Positions 24,430 through 33,301 of a stretch of 64,000 nucleotides of DNA are shown one piece after another. The number at the start of each line of letters is the position of its first letter. Position 1 is the stretch's first letter. The DNA is taken from contig JBAZMV010000003.1 in NCBI GenBank assembly GCA_041649635.1, positions 1 through 64,000 of the forward strand, in the 5' to 3' direction. This stretch comes from Dehalococcoidia bacterium. Its GTDB lineage: Bacteria; Chloroflexota; Dehalococcoidia; E44-bin15. Both the position numbers and the translations under genes were made by a program. The notes beneath the pieces are model-generated. The model saw only the letters and a program-made list of their open reading frames with translations. It was not told the DNA's origin and searched no databases.

Positions 24430-24735
24430 ATGAAAAACGAATGCAGTATCTGTCATCAGTCTGATTCTAGTCTAATGAGTGATATAGGCTGGCCTAACCG
24501 CGTATGCCGCAATTGTTCTGCAAAAGCAGTTACAGAAACTGGCGAAAAACCATATTGGGACTCTATGGATGACTGTGGCGATAATCCTGTATTTATTGAC
24601 GGGATTAAGTGTTGGCGCCGTTATCGATTCGGAGGATATGTGACTATGAGAGATAAATATGATTGTGTAAATGAAGGAGCATTCTATGACAAGCTAGCCA
24701 CAGAGGGACTAATCGGCGGCCCATCTGGAAAGTGA
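24430..24735 (+). CDS. Small zinc-ribbon hypothetical protein, 101 aa
   Basis: CSICHQSD and, about 20 residues later, CRNCSAK supply the two CxxC pairs of a zinc ribbon at the N-terminus. The rest (GIKCWRRYRFGGY, GAFYDKLATEGL) is unassigned. The ATG at 24430 is chosen because AGGTGA lies 7 bases upstream; an upstream ATG at 24394 would begin inside the DUF2779 gene. Probably cytosolic. It may be an accessory of the nuclease operon or a stand-alone host gene. Confidence 0.6.
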   Translation: MKNECSICHQSDSSLMSDIGWPNRVCRNCSAKAVTETGEKPYWDSMDDCGDNPVFIDGIKCWRRYRFGGYVTMRDKYDCVNEGAFYDKLATEGLIGGPSGK

Positions 24736-24815
24736 GCGCTACAGGAATTGAAGATGCAGGATACTATGCAAGAATTTTATTATATGTCTGCCCTGTGTTC
24801 ATAGGAGAACATATA

Positions 24816-24872
24816 ATGTCAACCGGAAAGTTTACTGAGATCAGGATAATAGACTTAGAAAATGGGCACTGA
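24816..24872 (+). CDS. Possible 18-residue micro-ORF
   Basis: ATG with AGGAGA upstream, reading MSTGKFTEIRIIDLENGH before TGA. It could be a leader peptide for the next gene, which starts 30 bases later, or the stub of a lost gene. Nothing else supports it. Confidence 0.25.
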   Translation: MSTGKFTEIRIIDLENGH

Positions 24873-24902
24873 ATCAACGGCTATAAGAGATAGGAGCATT
24901 CC

Positions 24903-25307
24903 ATGGGATATGAAAGTTCATTACACTTGATAGACGTGAAGATTAAAGCTGACTCTGTAGCTGAAGTAACTCGGGTGCTGAAAACAAGGAGTGGACACAG
25001 TCTGGCTCCCATTCGGTATTTTCTGGGAAGAGCTATGCTCAACAGCGATGGTTTTCTGGTATTTAAATCGAGTGATGATGGCTTGGATCCGTATGTACCA
25101 GATACGGATGACGGAACAGTGCCCGCTTTATATGGGAAGTGGTATGAAGCAGAGCAGATCGCCTGCTGGATGAAACAGTATTCTGAGAAGGGCGGACGTA
25201 TAGTGCTGCATAGCATAGAGGCCGATGGAAAGGCGTGGGGATGGGAATTTGATGGCCGGGGGAGGATGAGAAAGTTGACCCTCCGCCCGATTGGCAAATG
25301 GGAATAG
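24903..25307 (+). CDS. Hypothetical protein, 134 aa
   Basis: No named family was recognised. It begins GYESSLHLIDVKIKADSV and contains GRAMLNSDGFLVFKSSD and KAWGWEFDGRGRMRKL, which read as a compact alpha/beta protein, similar in feel to small immunity-type proteins. AGGAG precedes the ATG by 6 bases. It is followed after 5 bases by the beta-CASP nuclease gene, so the two share a transcript. It could be an antitoxin-like partner, but the sequence does not show this. Confidence 0.6.
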   Translation: MGYESSLHLIDVKIKADSVAEVTRVLKTRSGHSLAPIRYFLGRAMLNSDGFLVFKSSDDGLDPYVPDTDDGTVPALYGKWYEAEQIACWMKQYSEKGGRIVLHSIEADGKAWGWEFDGRGRMRKLTLRPIGKWE

Positions 25308-25312
25308 GCTAA

Positions 25313-26560
25313 ATGAAATTAGTCATTCATCGCGGCACACATGAAATAGGCGGAAGCTGTGTGGAAATAGAGTCCAGCGGTAAACGGCTCATTCTGGATA
25401 TCGGATTGCCACTGGATGCTGAAGACAACGATAAAAAGTATCTTCCGTCAATCTGCGGCCTGGATGGAGACGATGAATCTCTGCTGGCTATACTTATCTC
25501 GCATTCACACCTGGATCACTTCGGACTGCTCGAACACATCAATAAAAGCATACCTGTTTATATGGGTGCTGATGCACGTCATATGATAGAATCCGCCTCC
25601 CCGTTTCTTCCAAGTAACTGGCCTGTGCCCTCTATCGGTGGAGATTTCAAAAACGAGACATCGGTGGAACTAGACCCGTTTACAATCACTCCATTTCTCA
25701 TAGATCATGCCGCCTACGACGCTTATGCTCTGATGGTAGATGCTGATGGGAAGAGGCTTTTTTACAGCGGTGATTTTAGAATGCATGGACGAAAGTCTAA
25801 GTTGCTTGAGCGGCTAATGTCGAATCCGCCAGCGCATATCGATGCTATGTTGCTTGAGGGTTCTTCTCTCGGCAGACTGGAACATGACGATAATTTCCCC
25901 AGCGAATCCGATGTGGAGCAGTACCTGGTAAATACATTTAAAACAAGCACAGGACTCGTAATGGTTCATGCATCATCTCAGAATATTGACCGCATCGTAT
26001 CTGTTTTCAGAGCATGTAAAAAAACAGGGAGAAGGCTGATAATTGACCTCTATACAGCTGTTGTACTTGAAGCTACCGGGAATCTCAACTTGCCTCAATC
26101 TTATTGGCCGGAGATATCTCTTTATGTTCCCAACTCTCAACGTATCAAGATAAAGAAACTTGAGTATTTTGAGCCCTTGAAGAGGCACTCAAAGAATAGA
26201 ATATTCATCGAAGATTTACAGAACATCGCAAATCAGTCTGTATTACTGTTTCGTCCTTTGCATATTCGTGACCTTGAAAAAGCTGATTGTATAAAGGAAG
26301 CCGTATATATCTATTCACAGTGGGAGGGATATTGGGAAAAGGAGCCATATGCTTACTTGCGTGAATGGTTGATAAAACGTGGTATTCCAAAGATAAGCAT
26401 ACATACTTCGGGCCATGCGAGTCCTCAAGATTTGAAGAGATTTGTCACAGCTTTAAACCCGAGAAAAGTCATTCCGATTCACACTTTCCATCCTGATCAA
26501 TTTAAGGAACTATTCCCGAATGTGGTTCTGCTTAACGATGGCCAAACGTTGGAGGTATAA
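25313..26560 (+). CDS. Beta-CASP metallo-beta-lactamase nuclease (RNase J/CPSF-like)
   Basis: The 415-residue protein has the metallo-beta-lactamase zinc motif SHSHLDHFGLL (HxHxDH, about residues 63-73), FLIDHAAYDAYALM, and LFYSGDFRMHGR (the Asp ligand). The beta-CASP region ends with ISIHTSGHASPQDLKRFV and KVIPIHTFHPDQF, the motif B and C histidines of RNase J and CPSF-73 relatives. It should cut RNA or DNA using two zinc ions, in the cytosol. It is shorter than RNase J (about 555 residues) and lacks that C-terminal domain. The stop is immediately followed by the ATG of the PD-(D/E)XK-like gene, so the two proteins are probably made in step. Confidence 0.85.
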   Translation: MKLVIHRGTHEIGGSCVEIESSGKRLILDIGLPLDAEDNDKKYLPSICGLDGDDESLLAILISHSHLDHFGLLEHINKSIPVYMGADARHMIESASPFLPSNWPVPSIGGDFKNETSVELDPFTITPFLIDHAAYDAYALMVDADGKRLFYSGDFRMHGRKSKLLERLMSNPPAHIDAMLLEGSSLGRLEHDDNFPSESDVEQYLVNTFKTSTGLVMVHASSQNIDRIVSVFRACKKTGRRLIIDLYTAVVLEATGNLNLPQSYWPEISLYVPNSQRIKIKKLEYFEPLKRHSKNRIFIEDLQNIANQSVLLFRPLHIRDLEKADCIKEAVYIYSQWEGYWEKEPYAYLREWLIKRGIPKISIHTSGHASPQDLKRFVTALNPRKVIPIHTFHPDQFKELFPNVVLLNDGQTLEV

Positions 26561-27499
26561 ATGAGAGCTCTGTCAGAGAATTTTATTGACGACTTAAAGG
26601 GAGGATTGCTCAAGTCTTTACTTGAACGTGTACGACAAGACGATACTCTTATGCTTGCTATTCGCGATAACTACATCAATATCTACTATCGCGGCGGCAA
26701 TATTCTAAAACTTAAAGAAAGAAAGAAAGGATTGTATCAGGCTTATTTTGATAAAAGATATATAAAGACTGCGATAAGTCTACCTGATTTGCAGCAATCT
26801 ATTAACACTTCTGACCTCGTAGAGAAATGGATAAATGCGCTTCCTATATTGAAGCAAACCATGGATATTTCCTTCTCAATTAATAGCAAGCCCGAGCGTG
26901 AATTTCAGCAGCTCGTCGCGCGTGAAAACAATCACTCGACCATTTCAAACGAAACTGAGTATTTCGCTTCAGACATTGAAGCGTCAGATGCGAACCTTGG
27001 TGCCCGTTTTGACATGCTGGCAATACGCTGGCCGGCATCACAGCGCAGAGATGGCGGCAAGTGTCGAGCCGCGTTTATTGAAATGAAGTACGGCGATGGC
27101 GCTCTTGATGGCAGCGCCGGATTGCTTAAACACCTTGAAGATATAAGTGCACTCATTATGAATAGTGACCGTTACAAAGAATTGTTGCTAGTAATGGAAG
27201 CCCAGTTCAACCAGTTGGATCAACTCGGCCTGCTGAATTTTAAACGGAGCAGTAAAGGGACAAGTGTAAAAATAAATACTAAAGGTAAACCAGAGGTAAT
27301 ATTTGTCCTGGCTAATCACAATCCAAGAAGCAAGAAACTACGCTCAATTTTAGAAAACAAGGAAGTAATCGCATACGGAGACTCTGAATTTTTTGATCTC
27401 AGATTCTTTGTTTCAAGTTTTGCTGGTTATGGTCTGCATTCTGATTGCATGTTTACATTAAGTGAACTACGGGAATATTTGAAGAAACTCATCAAGTAA
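26561..27499 (+). CDS. PD-(D/E)XK-like partner of the beta-CASP nuclease
   Basis: In this 312-residue protein GARFDMLAIRW (Asp near residue 150) followed by CRAAFIEMKYGDGAL (Glu-x-Lys near 173-175) is the catalytic layout of PD-(D/E)XK nucleases. An upstream Glu in PEREFQQL could be the helix acid. The N-terminal 100 residues (IRDNYINIYYRGGNILKL) form a separate alpha/beta unit. It starts directly after the stop of the beta-CASP gene with GGAGGT before the ATG. It is AT-rich compared with the trehalose gene to the right. It is the last gene of the defence-like block. The family is inferred from motifs only. Confidence 0.7.
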   Translation: MRALSENFIDDLKGGLLKSLLERVRQDDTLMLAIRDNYINIYYRGGNILKLKERKKGLYQAYFDKRYIKTAISLPDLQQSINTSDLVEKWINALPILKQTMDISFSINSKPEREFQQLVARENNHSTISNETEYFASDIEASDANLGARFDMLAIRWPASQRRDGGKCRAAFIEMKYGDGALDGSAGLLKHLEDISALIMNSDRYKELLLVMEAQFNQLDQLGLLNFKRSSKGTSVKINTKGKPEVIFVLANHNPRSKKLRSILENKEVIAYGDSEFFDLRFFVSSFAGYGLHSDCMFTLSELREYLKKLIK

Positions 27500-27886
27500 C
27501 CGTTTTGAGCTGCTGCACTCTGCTATCTGTCATTAGATGCCCTTCACAGATTATTAGGTAATATGCTTTGATACACAAGATGTGATCTGAATTGCTCATG
27601 ATTGCACTTTTACTTAGAATATATAAAGCTATGGCGGGAAGCCGAGAATCGTGATCTAGAAGGTCAAATCGAAGGCGAGCAGAAAAATTCTGCGTTTTGT
27701 ACCGTCCGCTCCACCAGTTATCTTCATGCCGTAGGCTTCGACAATGCATATCGACCCATTCACACATTCATTAGAATTCCCTATTGACCTCAAAGCCCGG
27801 CATCAATAGTCTTCTGCTGCGCATACCCGGCGAGTCGCAGTTAGCTATTCACAGAACGACGATTTATACCGCTGTCCCATGTAAGT
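27500..27886. other. Intergenic stretch, nothing recognised
   Basis: Both strands hold only short open frames without ribosome binding sites or family resemblance. No RNA gene, repeat or inverted repeat was recognised. It marks the boundary between the defence block and the metabolic region. Confidence 0.5.
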
Positions 27887-27916
27887 GTTACATAATCCTG
27901 ACGCCATTGTTATAAT
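27887..27916 (+). promoter_or_regulatory. Promoter of the trehalose fusion gene
   Basis: A perfect TATAAT at 27911-27916 is preceded by GTTACA (4 of 6 matches) with an 18-base spacer. The gene begins 80 bases downstream with AAGGAG before its ATG. Confidence 0.55.
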
Positions 27917-27996
27917 GAACCTGGTTATCCGATTTACGACTTTATTACTCCGGATGCCGCAGCCAGGGGAAAAACACGGCTAAGAAGGAGTGCTGT

Positions 27997-30900
27997 ATGA
28001 GCAGAAGTCGCAAAATCACCGTGGACTTTGAAGGCATAAACGCGGTCATATTCGATATGGACGGCGTTGTCACGGATACGGCAGGGACCCATGCCGGGGC
28101 GTGGAAACGGATGTTCGATGATTATCTGAAGAAACACGCCTCCTCTTCAGGAACTAAATTTCGCGCATTTGACATCCACACGGATTATAACCGCTATGTG
28201 GACGGCAAGCCCCGCCAGGATGGAGTAATGAGCTTTCTCGAATCGCGCGGCATCTCGCTGCCGTACGGAAAGCCGGGCGACAGGGCGGGCAGGGAAACGG
28301 TTTGTGGCCTTGGCAATCTCAAGAACCGCTATTTCCTGGAAATGATTAAAAGCCAGGGAGTAGATGTATATAGTTCCACGGTAGACCTGGTACATGAATT
28401 GAGAGAGCACGGACTGGCCACCGCCGTCATAACGTCGAGCCTTAACTACGATGAGATAATGGGTGCGGCAGGCTTGGGAGACCTGTTTAAAATCAAAGTC
28501 GATGGCACATACGCATCGCGTCTCGGGCTCAAAGGCAAGCCCGACCCCGCCTTCTTCCTTGAAGCCGCCCGCCTCCTCGGCGTCGAACCGGGCAACGCTG
28601 CGATAGTAGAGGACGCACAGTCTGGGGTCGAAGCCGGCCGACTCGGCGGTTTCCGTCTGGTTATAGGAGTGGACAGGGTGGGACAGGCCGAGGAACTGAA
28701 GGTCATGGGCGCCAACGTTGTAGTAAGCGATCTTTCCGGGTTGAAAATCCGCTGGCCGGAGAAAGCGGGTACTAAGAAAGCCGCGGCGAAAAACCTCTGC
28801 GACCTTCCCTCCGCGCTGGAAAATAGAGCTGAGATCTTTGAATTCCTGCACAGGGGAACCCCGGCCATCTTTCTCGATTATGACGGAACGCTGACACCAA
28901 TCGTAAGCCATCCCGAAGACGCCATATTGAAAGAAGAGACCCGCAGGGTGGTGAAGCGGCTTGCCGAGCAATGGACTGTAACTATCCTGAGCGGCCGCGA
29001 CCTGCCCGACGTGCGCAAAATGGTCAGAATCGATGATATCGTCTACGCCGGCAGCCACGGCTTCGACATAGTCGGCCCCTCTATAGTGAAACAGGAAAAC
29101 GATATCGGGCAGCGCTTCCTGCCGCATCTTGACCGTGTCGAGGCGGAACTGTATGAAACGCTGGCGGATATACCGGGCGCCCGTGTCGAGCGAAAGCGTT
29201 TCGCCATAGCGGTGCATTACCGGCAGGTCGACGATTCACTGCTCGGCGTGCTGGAGGAGAGGGTCGATCGTATTTTTGCCCGGGAGCCGGAACTGCGCAA
29301 ATCGACCGGTAAAAAGATTTTTGAGTTCGTGCCCAACATCAAATGGAACAAGGGAGAAGCGCTGCTTTCACTGCTTGACACGCTGTTTGTCGATAGCAGA
29401 AAGATCGTTCCTCTTTTCATCGGCGACGATACCACAGATGAAGATGCCTTCCGCGCTATTGAGGACAGGGGAGTGAGCATCATCGTCGGATGCGAAGACC
29501 GCCCGACCGTGGCGCAGTATGTATTGCGCGACCCCGATGAAGTAAGGGAATTCCTCGAGTTCCTGGTTGAAAAGGGCCTGATGACCGCGGCATGGACTCT
29601 GGTCTATAAAGGTTTCGATCCGGAACAGGAGCAGCTAAGGGAGGCCCTCTGCACGCTGGGGAATGGGTGCTTTGCCACCCGCGGCGCCGCCCCCGAATCC
29701 AGGGCTGATGGCGTTCACTATCCGGGAACCTACATCGCCGGCTGCTATAACCGGCTAAAAACCGAAATCGCCGGCAGAGTAGTCGAAAACGAATGCATGG
29801 TGAATATGCCGAACTGGCTGCCGCTCACATTCCGTTTAGAAGGAGGAAACTGGTTCAACCCAAGGGAGGCGGAGCTGCTCAGCTACCGGCAGGAGCTTGA
29901 CTTGAGCCGCGGCATACTCAGACGATATATATACTTCAGTGACGAGCAGGGACGGAAGACAAAGGTGTTCGAGCGCCGCCTTATCGATATGGCTGACTCC
30001 GGGCTGGCCGGGCTGGAAACTACAATCATTCCGGAAAACTGGTCGGGGCAACTGGATATACTTTCCGCGCTTGATGGACAAGTGACCAACAGCGGTGTAA
30101 AGCGTTACCGCCAGCTGAACAATAAACACCTGCTTCCGGTTAAAAGCCGACAGGTGAACGCAAACACTGTTTTTTTGCAGATGGAAACCAGCCAGTCGCG
30201 TATACGGATTGCGGAGGCGGCGAGAACGAGGTTACTTCGGGACGGCGAAGAGATTAAAGCTAAGCGTAAATTGACCAGATCTCGCGACTATATCGGTCAG
30301 GAGTTTTCGGTACCGGCGGAGAAAGGCAAGGCAATAACGGTTGAGAAGATCGTCTCCATTACCACCTCCAGAGACCGCGCTATTTCGGAAAGCGGCCTTG
30401 AGGCGATAAAAAAGATCGAGCGCGCTCCCGGATTCGACTTGATGCAGGAACACCATGTACTCCGATGGAGCCATCTCTGGCGCCGCTGCGGCATCGACAT
30501 CGAGGATGCCCATCGCACCTCTCTGATCCTGAATCTGCATATCTTTCACCTGTTACAAACGCTATCGCTAAATACAATAGATCGCGATGCCGGCGTGCCT
30601 GCCCGCGGTCTGCACGGAGAGGCTTACCGCGGCCATATCTTCTGGGATGAACTGTTCGTTTTTCCCTCACTTAATCTGCGCATCCCGGATATCTCCCGCG
30701 CCTTTCTGCTATACCGTTACCGTCGCCTACCCGAGGCGCGCTGGGCCGCAAAGCAGGCAGGATATGAAGGCGCCATGTACCCCTGGCAAAGCGGCAGCGA
30801 CGGCCGCGAGGAAACACAAACGCTTCACCTTAACCCTAAATCCGGGCGATGGTTGCCGGACAATTCGCACCTCCAGCGCCACATCAACATCGCTATTGCC

Positions 30901-31974
30901 TACAATATCTGGCTGTATTATCAGGCCACAGCGGATATCAATTTCCTCTCTTTCTACGGAGCAGAGATGATCATCGAGATAGCCAGGTTCTGGGCCAGTG
31001 CAACACGCTACAACCAATCAATGAATCGCTATGAGATACTCAGGGTTATGGGGCCGGATGAATACCATGATTCTTATCCAGATGCGGATGAACCCGGCCT
31101 CAACAATAACGCCTATACAAACGTGATGGCGGCATGGACTTTCTGCCGTGCTCTCGATGTAATCAACATTCTTCCCGACGACCGCCGCAAAGCCATCCGC
31201 GAGAAACTCGGACTGAGCAAAGAAGAGATGGAGCGGTGGGACGATATGAGCCATAAGATGTGCATATTTTTCCACGACGATAATATCATCAGTCAGTTCG
31301 AGGGCTATGATAAGCTCGATGAATTTGACTGGGAGGGATACCGCAATAAATACGGCGATATACACAGGCTGGACCGCATCCTTGAGGCGGAGGGTGATAC
31401 GCCCAACCGTTACAAGGTGTCCAAGCAGGCGGACGTGCTTATGCTCTTCTACCTGCTTTCCGCCGACGAGCTGTGTGAACTGTTCTGCCAGCTTGGCTAT
31501 CCTTTCGATTATGATGCTGTTCGCAGAAACACCGAGTACTATCTGGCGCGCACATCACACGGCTCTACTCTCAGCGGGGTGGTTCACGCATGGGTACTGG
31601 CCCGCTCCCTTCGAGAGGAATCTTGGCGTTTCTTTCAAGAGGCCCTTGAGAGCGACATATCCGACGTACAGGGAGGCACAACCTCCGAGGGCATCCACCT
31701 GGGCGCCATGTCAGGCACGGTTGATATCATTCAGCGCTGTTACACCGGCATCGAAACACGCCAGGACAGGCTCATAGTTAACCCCTGTCTGCCCGAAAAG
31801 CTCAAAAGTATGCGCTTCAATATCGTCTACCGCCGGCACTGGCTCGACTTTGAGATAACCAGTGAACACCTCAGGATAAACACCCGCCGCCGCAACACTA
31901 CACCAGTTGAGTTCACTTTCAGGGATACAAATTATACTCTTAAACCGGGAGAGACAATCGAGTTAAAGCTTTGA
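27997..31974 (+). CDS. Three-domain enzyme: beta-phosphoglucomutase-like + trehalose-6-phosphatase + GH65 phosphorylase
   Basis: The 1325-residue chain holds three enzymes. Residues about 1-255 are a HAD phosphatase/mutase of the beta-phosphoglucomutase type (VIFDMDGVVTDTA, Asp20 and Asp22; AIVEDAQSGVEAG). Residues about 290-530 are trehalose-6-phosphate phosphatase (AIFLDYDGTLTPI, ILSGRDLPDV, FIGDDTTDEDAF). Residues about 540-1325 are glycoside hydrolase family 65 (LGNGCFATRGAAPES; RVMGPDEYHDSYPDA with the general-acid Glu near 1020). Together they could turn trehalose-6-phosphate into trehalose, split it with phosphate into glucose and beta-glucose-1-phosphate, and isomerise the latter to glucose-6-phosphate. 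The exact GH65 disaccharide (trehalose, kojibiose, nigerose) cannot be fixed from motifs. No OtsA-like synthase is in the window. Confidence 0.9.
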   Translation: MSRSRKITVDFEGINAVIFDMDGVVTDTAGTHAGAWKRMFDDYLKKHASSSGTKFRAFDIHTDYNRYVDGKPRQDGVMSFLESRGISLPYGKPGDRAGRETVCGLGNLKNRYFLEMIKSQGVDVYSSTVDLVHELREHGLATAVITSSLNYDEIMGAAGLGDLFKIKVDGTYASRLGLKGKPDPAFFLEAARLLGVEPGNAAIVEDAQSGVEAGRLGGFRLVIGVDRVGQAEELKVMGANVVVSDLSGLKIRWPEKAGTKKAAAKNLCDLPSALENRAEIFEFLHRGTPAIFLDYDGTLTPIVSHPEDAILKEETRRVVKRLAEQWTVTILSGRDLPDVRKMVRIDDIVYAGSHGFDIVGPSIVKQENDIGQRFLPHLDRVEAELYETLADIPGARVERKRFAIAVHYRQVDDSLLGVLEERVDRIFAREPELRKSTGKKIFEFVPNIKWNKGEALLSLLDTLFVDSRKIVPLFIGDDTTDEDAFRAIEDRGVSIIVGCEDRPTVAQYVLRDPDEVREFLEFLVEKGLMTAAWTLVYKGFDPEQEQLREALCTLGNGCFATRGAAPESRADGVHYPGTYIAGCYNRLKTEIAGRVVENECMVNMPNWLPLTFRLEGGNWFNPREAELLSYRQELDLSRGILRRYIYFSDEQGRKTKVFERRLIDMADSGLAGLETTIIPENWSGQLDILSALDGQVTNSGVKRYRQLNNKHLLPVKSRQVNANTVFLQMETSQSRIRIAEAARTRLLRDGEEIKAKRKLTRSRDYIGQEFSVPAEKGKAITVEKIVSITTSRDRAISESGLEAIKKIERAPGFDLMQEHHVLRWSHLWRRCGIDIEDAHRTSLILNLHIFHLLQTLSLNTIDRDAGVPARGLHGEAYRGHIFWDELFVFPSLNLRIPDISRAFLLYRYRRLPEARWAAKQAGYEGAMYPWQSGSDGREETQTLHLNPKSGRWLPDNSHLQRHINIAIAYNIWLYYQATADINFLSFYGAEMIIEIARFWASATRYNQSMNRYEILRVMGPDEYHDSYPDADEPGLNNNAYTNVMAAWTFCRALDVINILPDDRRKAIREKLGLSKEEMERWDDMSHKMCIFFHDDNIISQFEGYDKLDEFDWEGYRNKYGDIHRLDRILEAEGDTPNRYKVSKQADVLMLFYLLSADELCELFCQLGYPFDYDAVRRNTEYYLARTSHGSTLSGVVHAWVLARSLREESWRFFQEALESDISDVQGGTTSEGIHLGAMSGTVDIIQRCYTGIETRQDRLIVNPCLPEKLKSMRFNIVYRRHWLDFEITSEHLRINTRRRNTTPVEFTFRDTNYTLKPGETIELKL

Positions 31975-32165
31975 TGTTATCTTGAAACAGGCTGATATTA
32001 ATTATGTCGCTAAAAAACGCGCTCTTTGTTTCCGCCTCCAATTCAAGTCGACCTTAGCAGCACGGGACGCCGACACGAAATCTCATGAACATTGCGAGTT
32101 CAACTCACCTTGCCATTCCGCCCGGAATAATCCATAATTGTCGAAATTGCTAATACAGATATACT

Positions 32166-33116
32166 ATGCCTGCTGAAGCTGTAACCTCAACCCAGATGCC
32201 GCTGTGGGCGTGGCTGGCCTTCGGCGCAATTGTCGCCGTGTTGCTGGTGCTGGACATGAAGGTCTTCCACCGCAAGTCCGGCGTCATTACGATAAAGCAA
32301 TCGCTGCTGTGGACCGCATTCTGGATAGTCCTGGCTCTCCTCTTCAACCTGGGAATTTTCATATGGAAGGGCCCCGTGCCGGCGACGGAATACCTCACCT
32401 GCTACCTCATCGAGAAGTCGCTCAGCATCGACAACCTCTTTGTCTTTCTCATGGTCTTCTCCTTCTTCGCCGTGCCCGCCGCTTACCAGCACAAAGTCCT
32501 CTTCTGGGGCATCATCGGCGCGATATTTATGCGCCTGGCTTTTATCGAACTCGGCGCGACGCTGCTTGAGAATTTCGACTGGGTCTTCTATATCTTCGGC
32601 GCCTTTCTCATCATCGCCGCCCTGAGGATGGCCTTACAGAAAGAGAAGGAGATGCACCCGGAGAAAAACCCCGTGCTCAAGGTCTTTTGCAAAATATTCG
32701 GCACCACGGACAACTATGAGGGCGACAGGTTCTTTGTGAAGAGGTGCGGCAAGTACGTGGCTACGCCGCTGTTTATCGCGGTGATTGTCATCGAGACCAC
32801 GGACGTGGTCTTTGCCGTGGACTCAATACCTGCGGCCTTCTCCATAACACTGGATAAGTTCATAGTTTACACGTCCAACATCTTCGCCATCCTCGGCCTG
32901 CGTTCGCTCTACTTTGCGCTGGCCGGCATCATGCCGCTGTTCCATTACCTCAAATACGGCCTCGTCGTCGTCCTTATATTCGTTGGCATCAAGATGCTGC
33001 TGGCGCAGCATTATCACATACCGACGGGCATCGCGCTGGGCGTGGTCGCCGTAGTGATAGTTTTCGCCATAGTCGCATCGGTAATCCGCAATCGCAGGAA
33101 TAAGGTGACCTCGTAA
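32166..33116 (+). CDS. TerC family integral membrane protein
   Basis: The 316-residue protein has about eight hydrophobic segments, starting at residues 12-28 (WLAFGAIVAVLLVLDMKVF). The TerC hallmarks are EKSLSIDNLFVFLMVFSFF (about 83-101) and ETTDVVFAVDSIPAAFSIT (about 198-216), whose acidic residues lie in membrane segments. TerC/Alx proteins export manganese or other metals, or help metallate secreted proteins. The ATG is preceded by TTGTCG-N16-TATACT with no Shine-Dalgarno, so the transcript may have almost no leader, or the start may be Met10. No manganese riboswitch was recognised upstream. Confidence 0.9.
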   Translation: MPAEAVTSTQMPLWAWLAFGAIVAVLLVLDMKVFHRKSGVITIKQSLLWTAFWIVLALLFNLGIFIWKGPVPATEYLTCYLIEKSLSIDNLFVFLMVFSFFAVPAAYQHKVLFWGIIGAIFMRLAFIELGATLLENFDWVFYIFGAFLIIAALRMALQKEKEMHPEKNPVLKVFCKIFGTTDNYEGDRFFVKRCGKYVATPLFIAVIVIETTDVVFAVDSIPAAFSITLDKFIVYTSNIFAILGLRSLYFALAGIMPLFHYLKYGLVVVLIFVGIKMLLAQHYHIPTGIALGVVAVVIVFAIVASVIRNRRNKVTS

Positions 33117-33301
33117 CAACCAATACCTCGCCGTAAATGCCGCCGGGATTCCGACACTATGCGAACTCTTCTCGCCAATCATGCAACAAACCCCAGACCA
33201 GTTTATCTGTTTATATCTATCGGGGGTATTAACAAAATGCAAAAAAGGGAGTAGAATAGCTAATTTCCTATTAATGATACGTTTGAGATAAGGTCTAATT
33301 A

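Noticed and set aside
27492..27787. Open frames on both strands after the PD-(D/E)XK-like gene
   Set aside because: No ribosome binding sites, odd residue composition and no family resemblance.
31975..32165. Possible manganese (yybP-ykoY) riboswitch before the TerC gene
   Set aside because: The conserved loop sequences of that riboswitch were not found.
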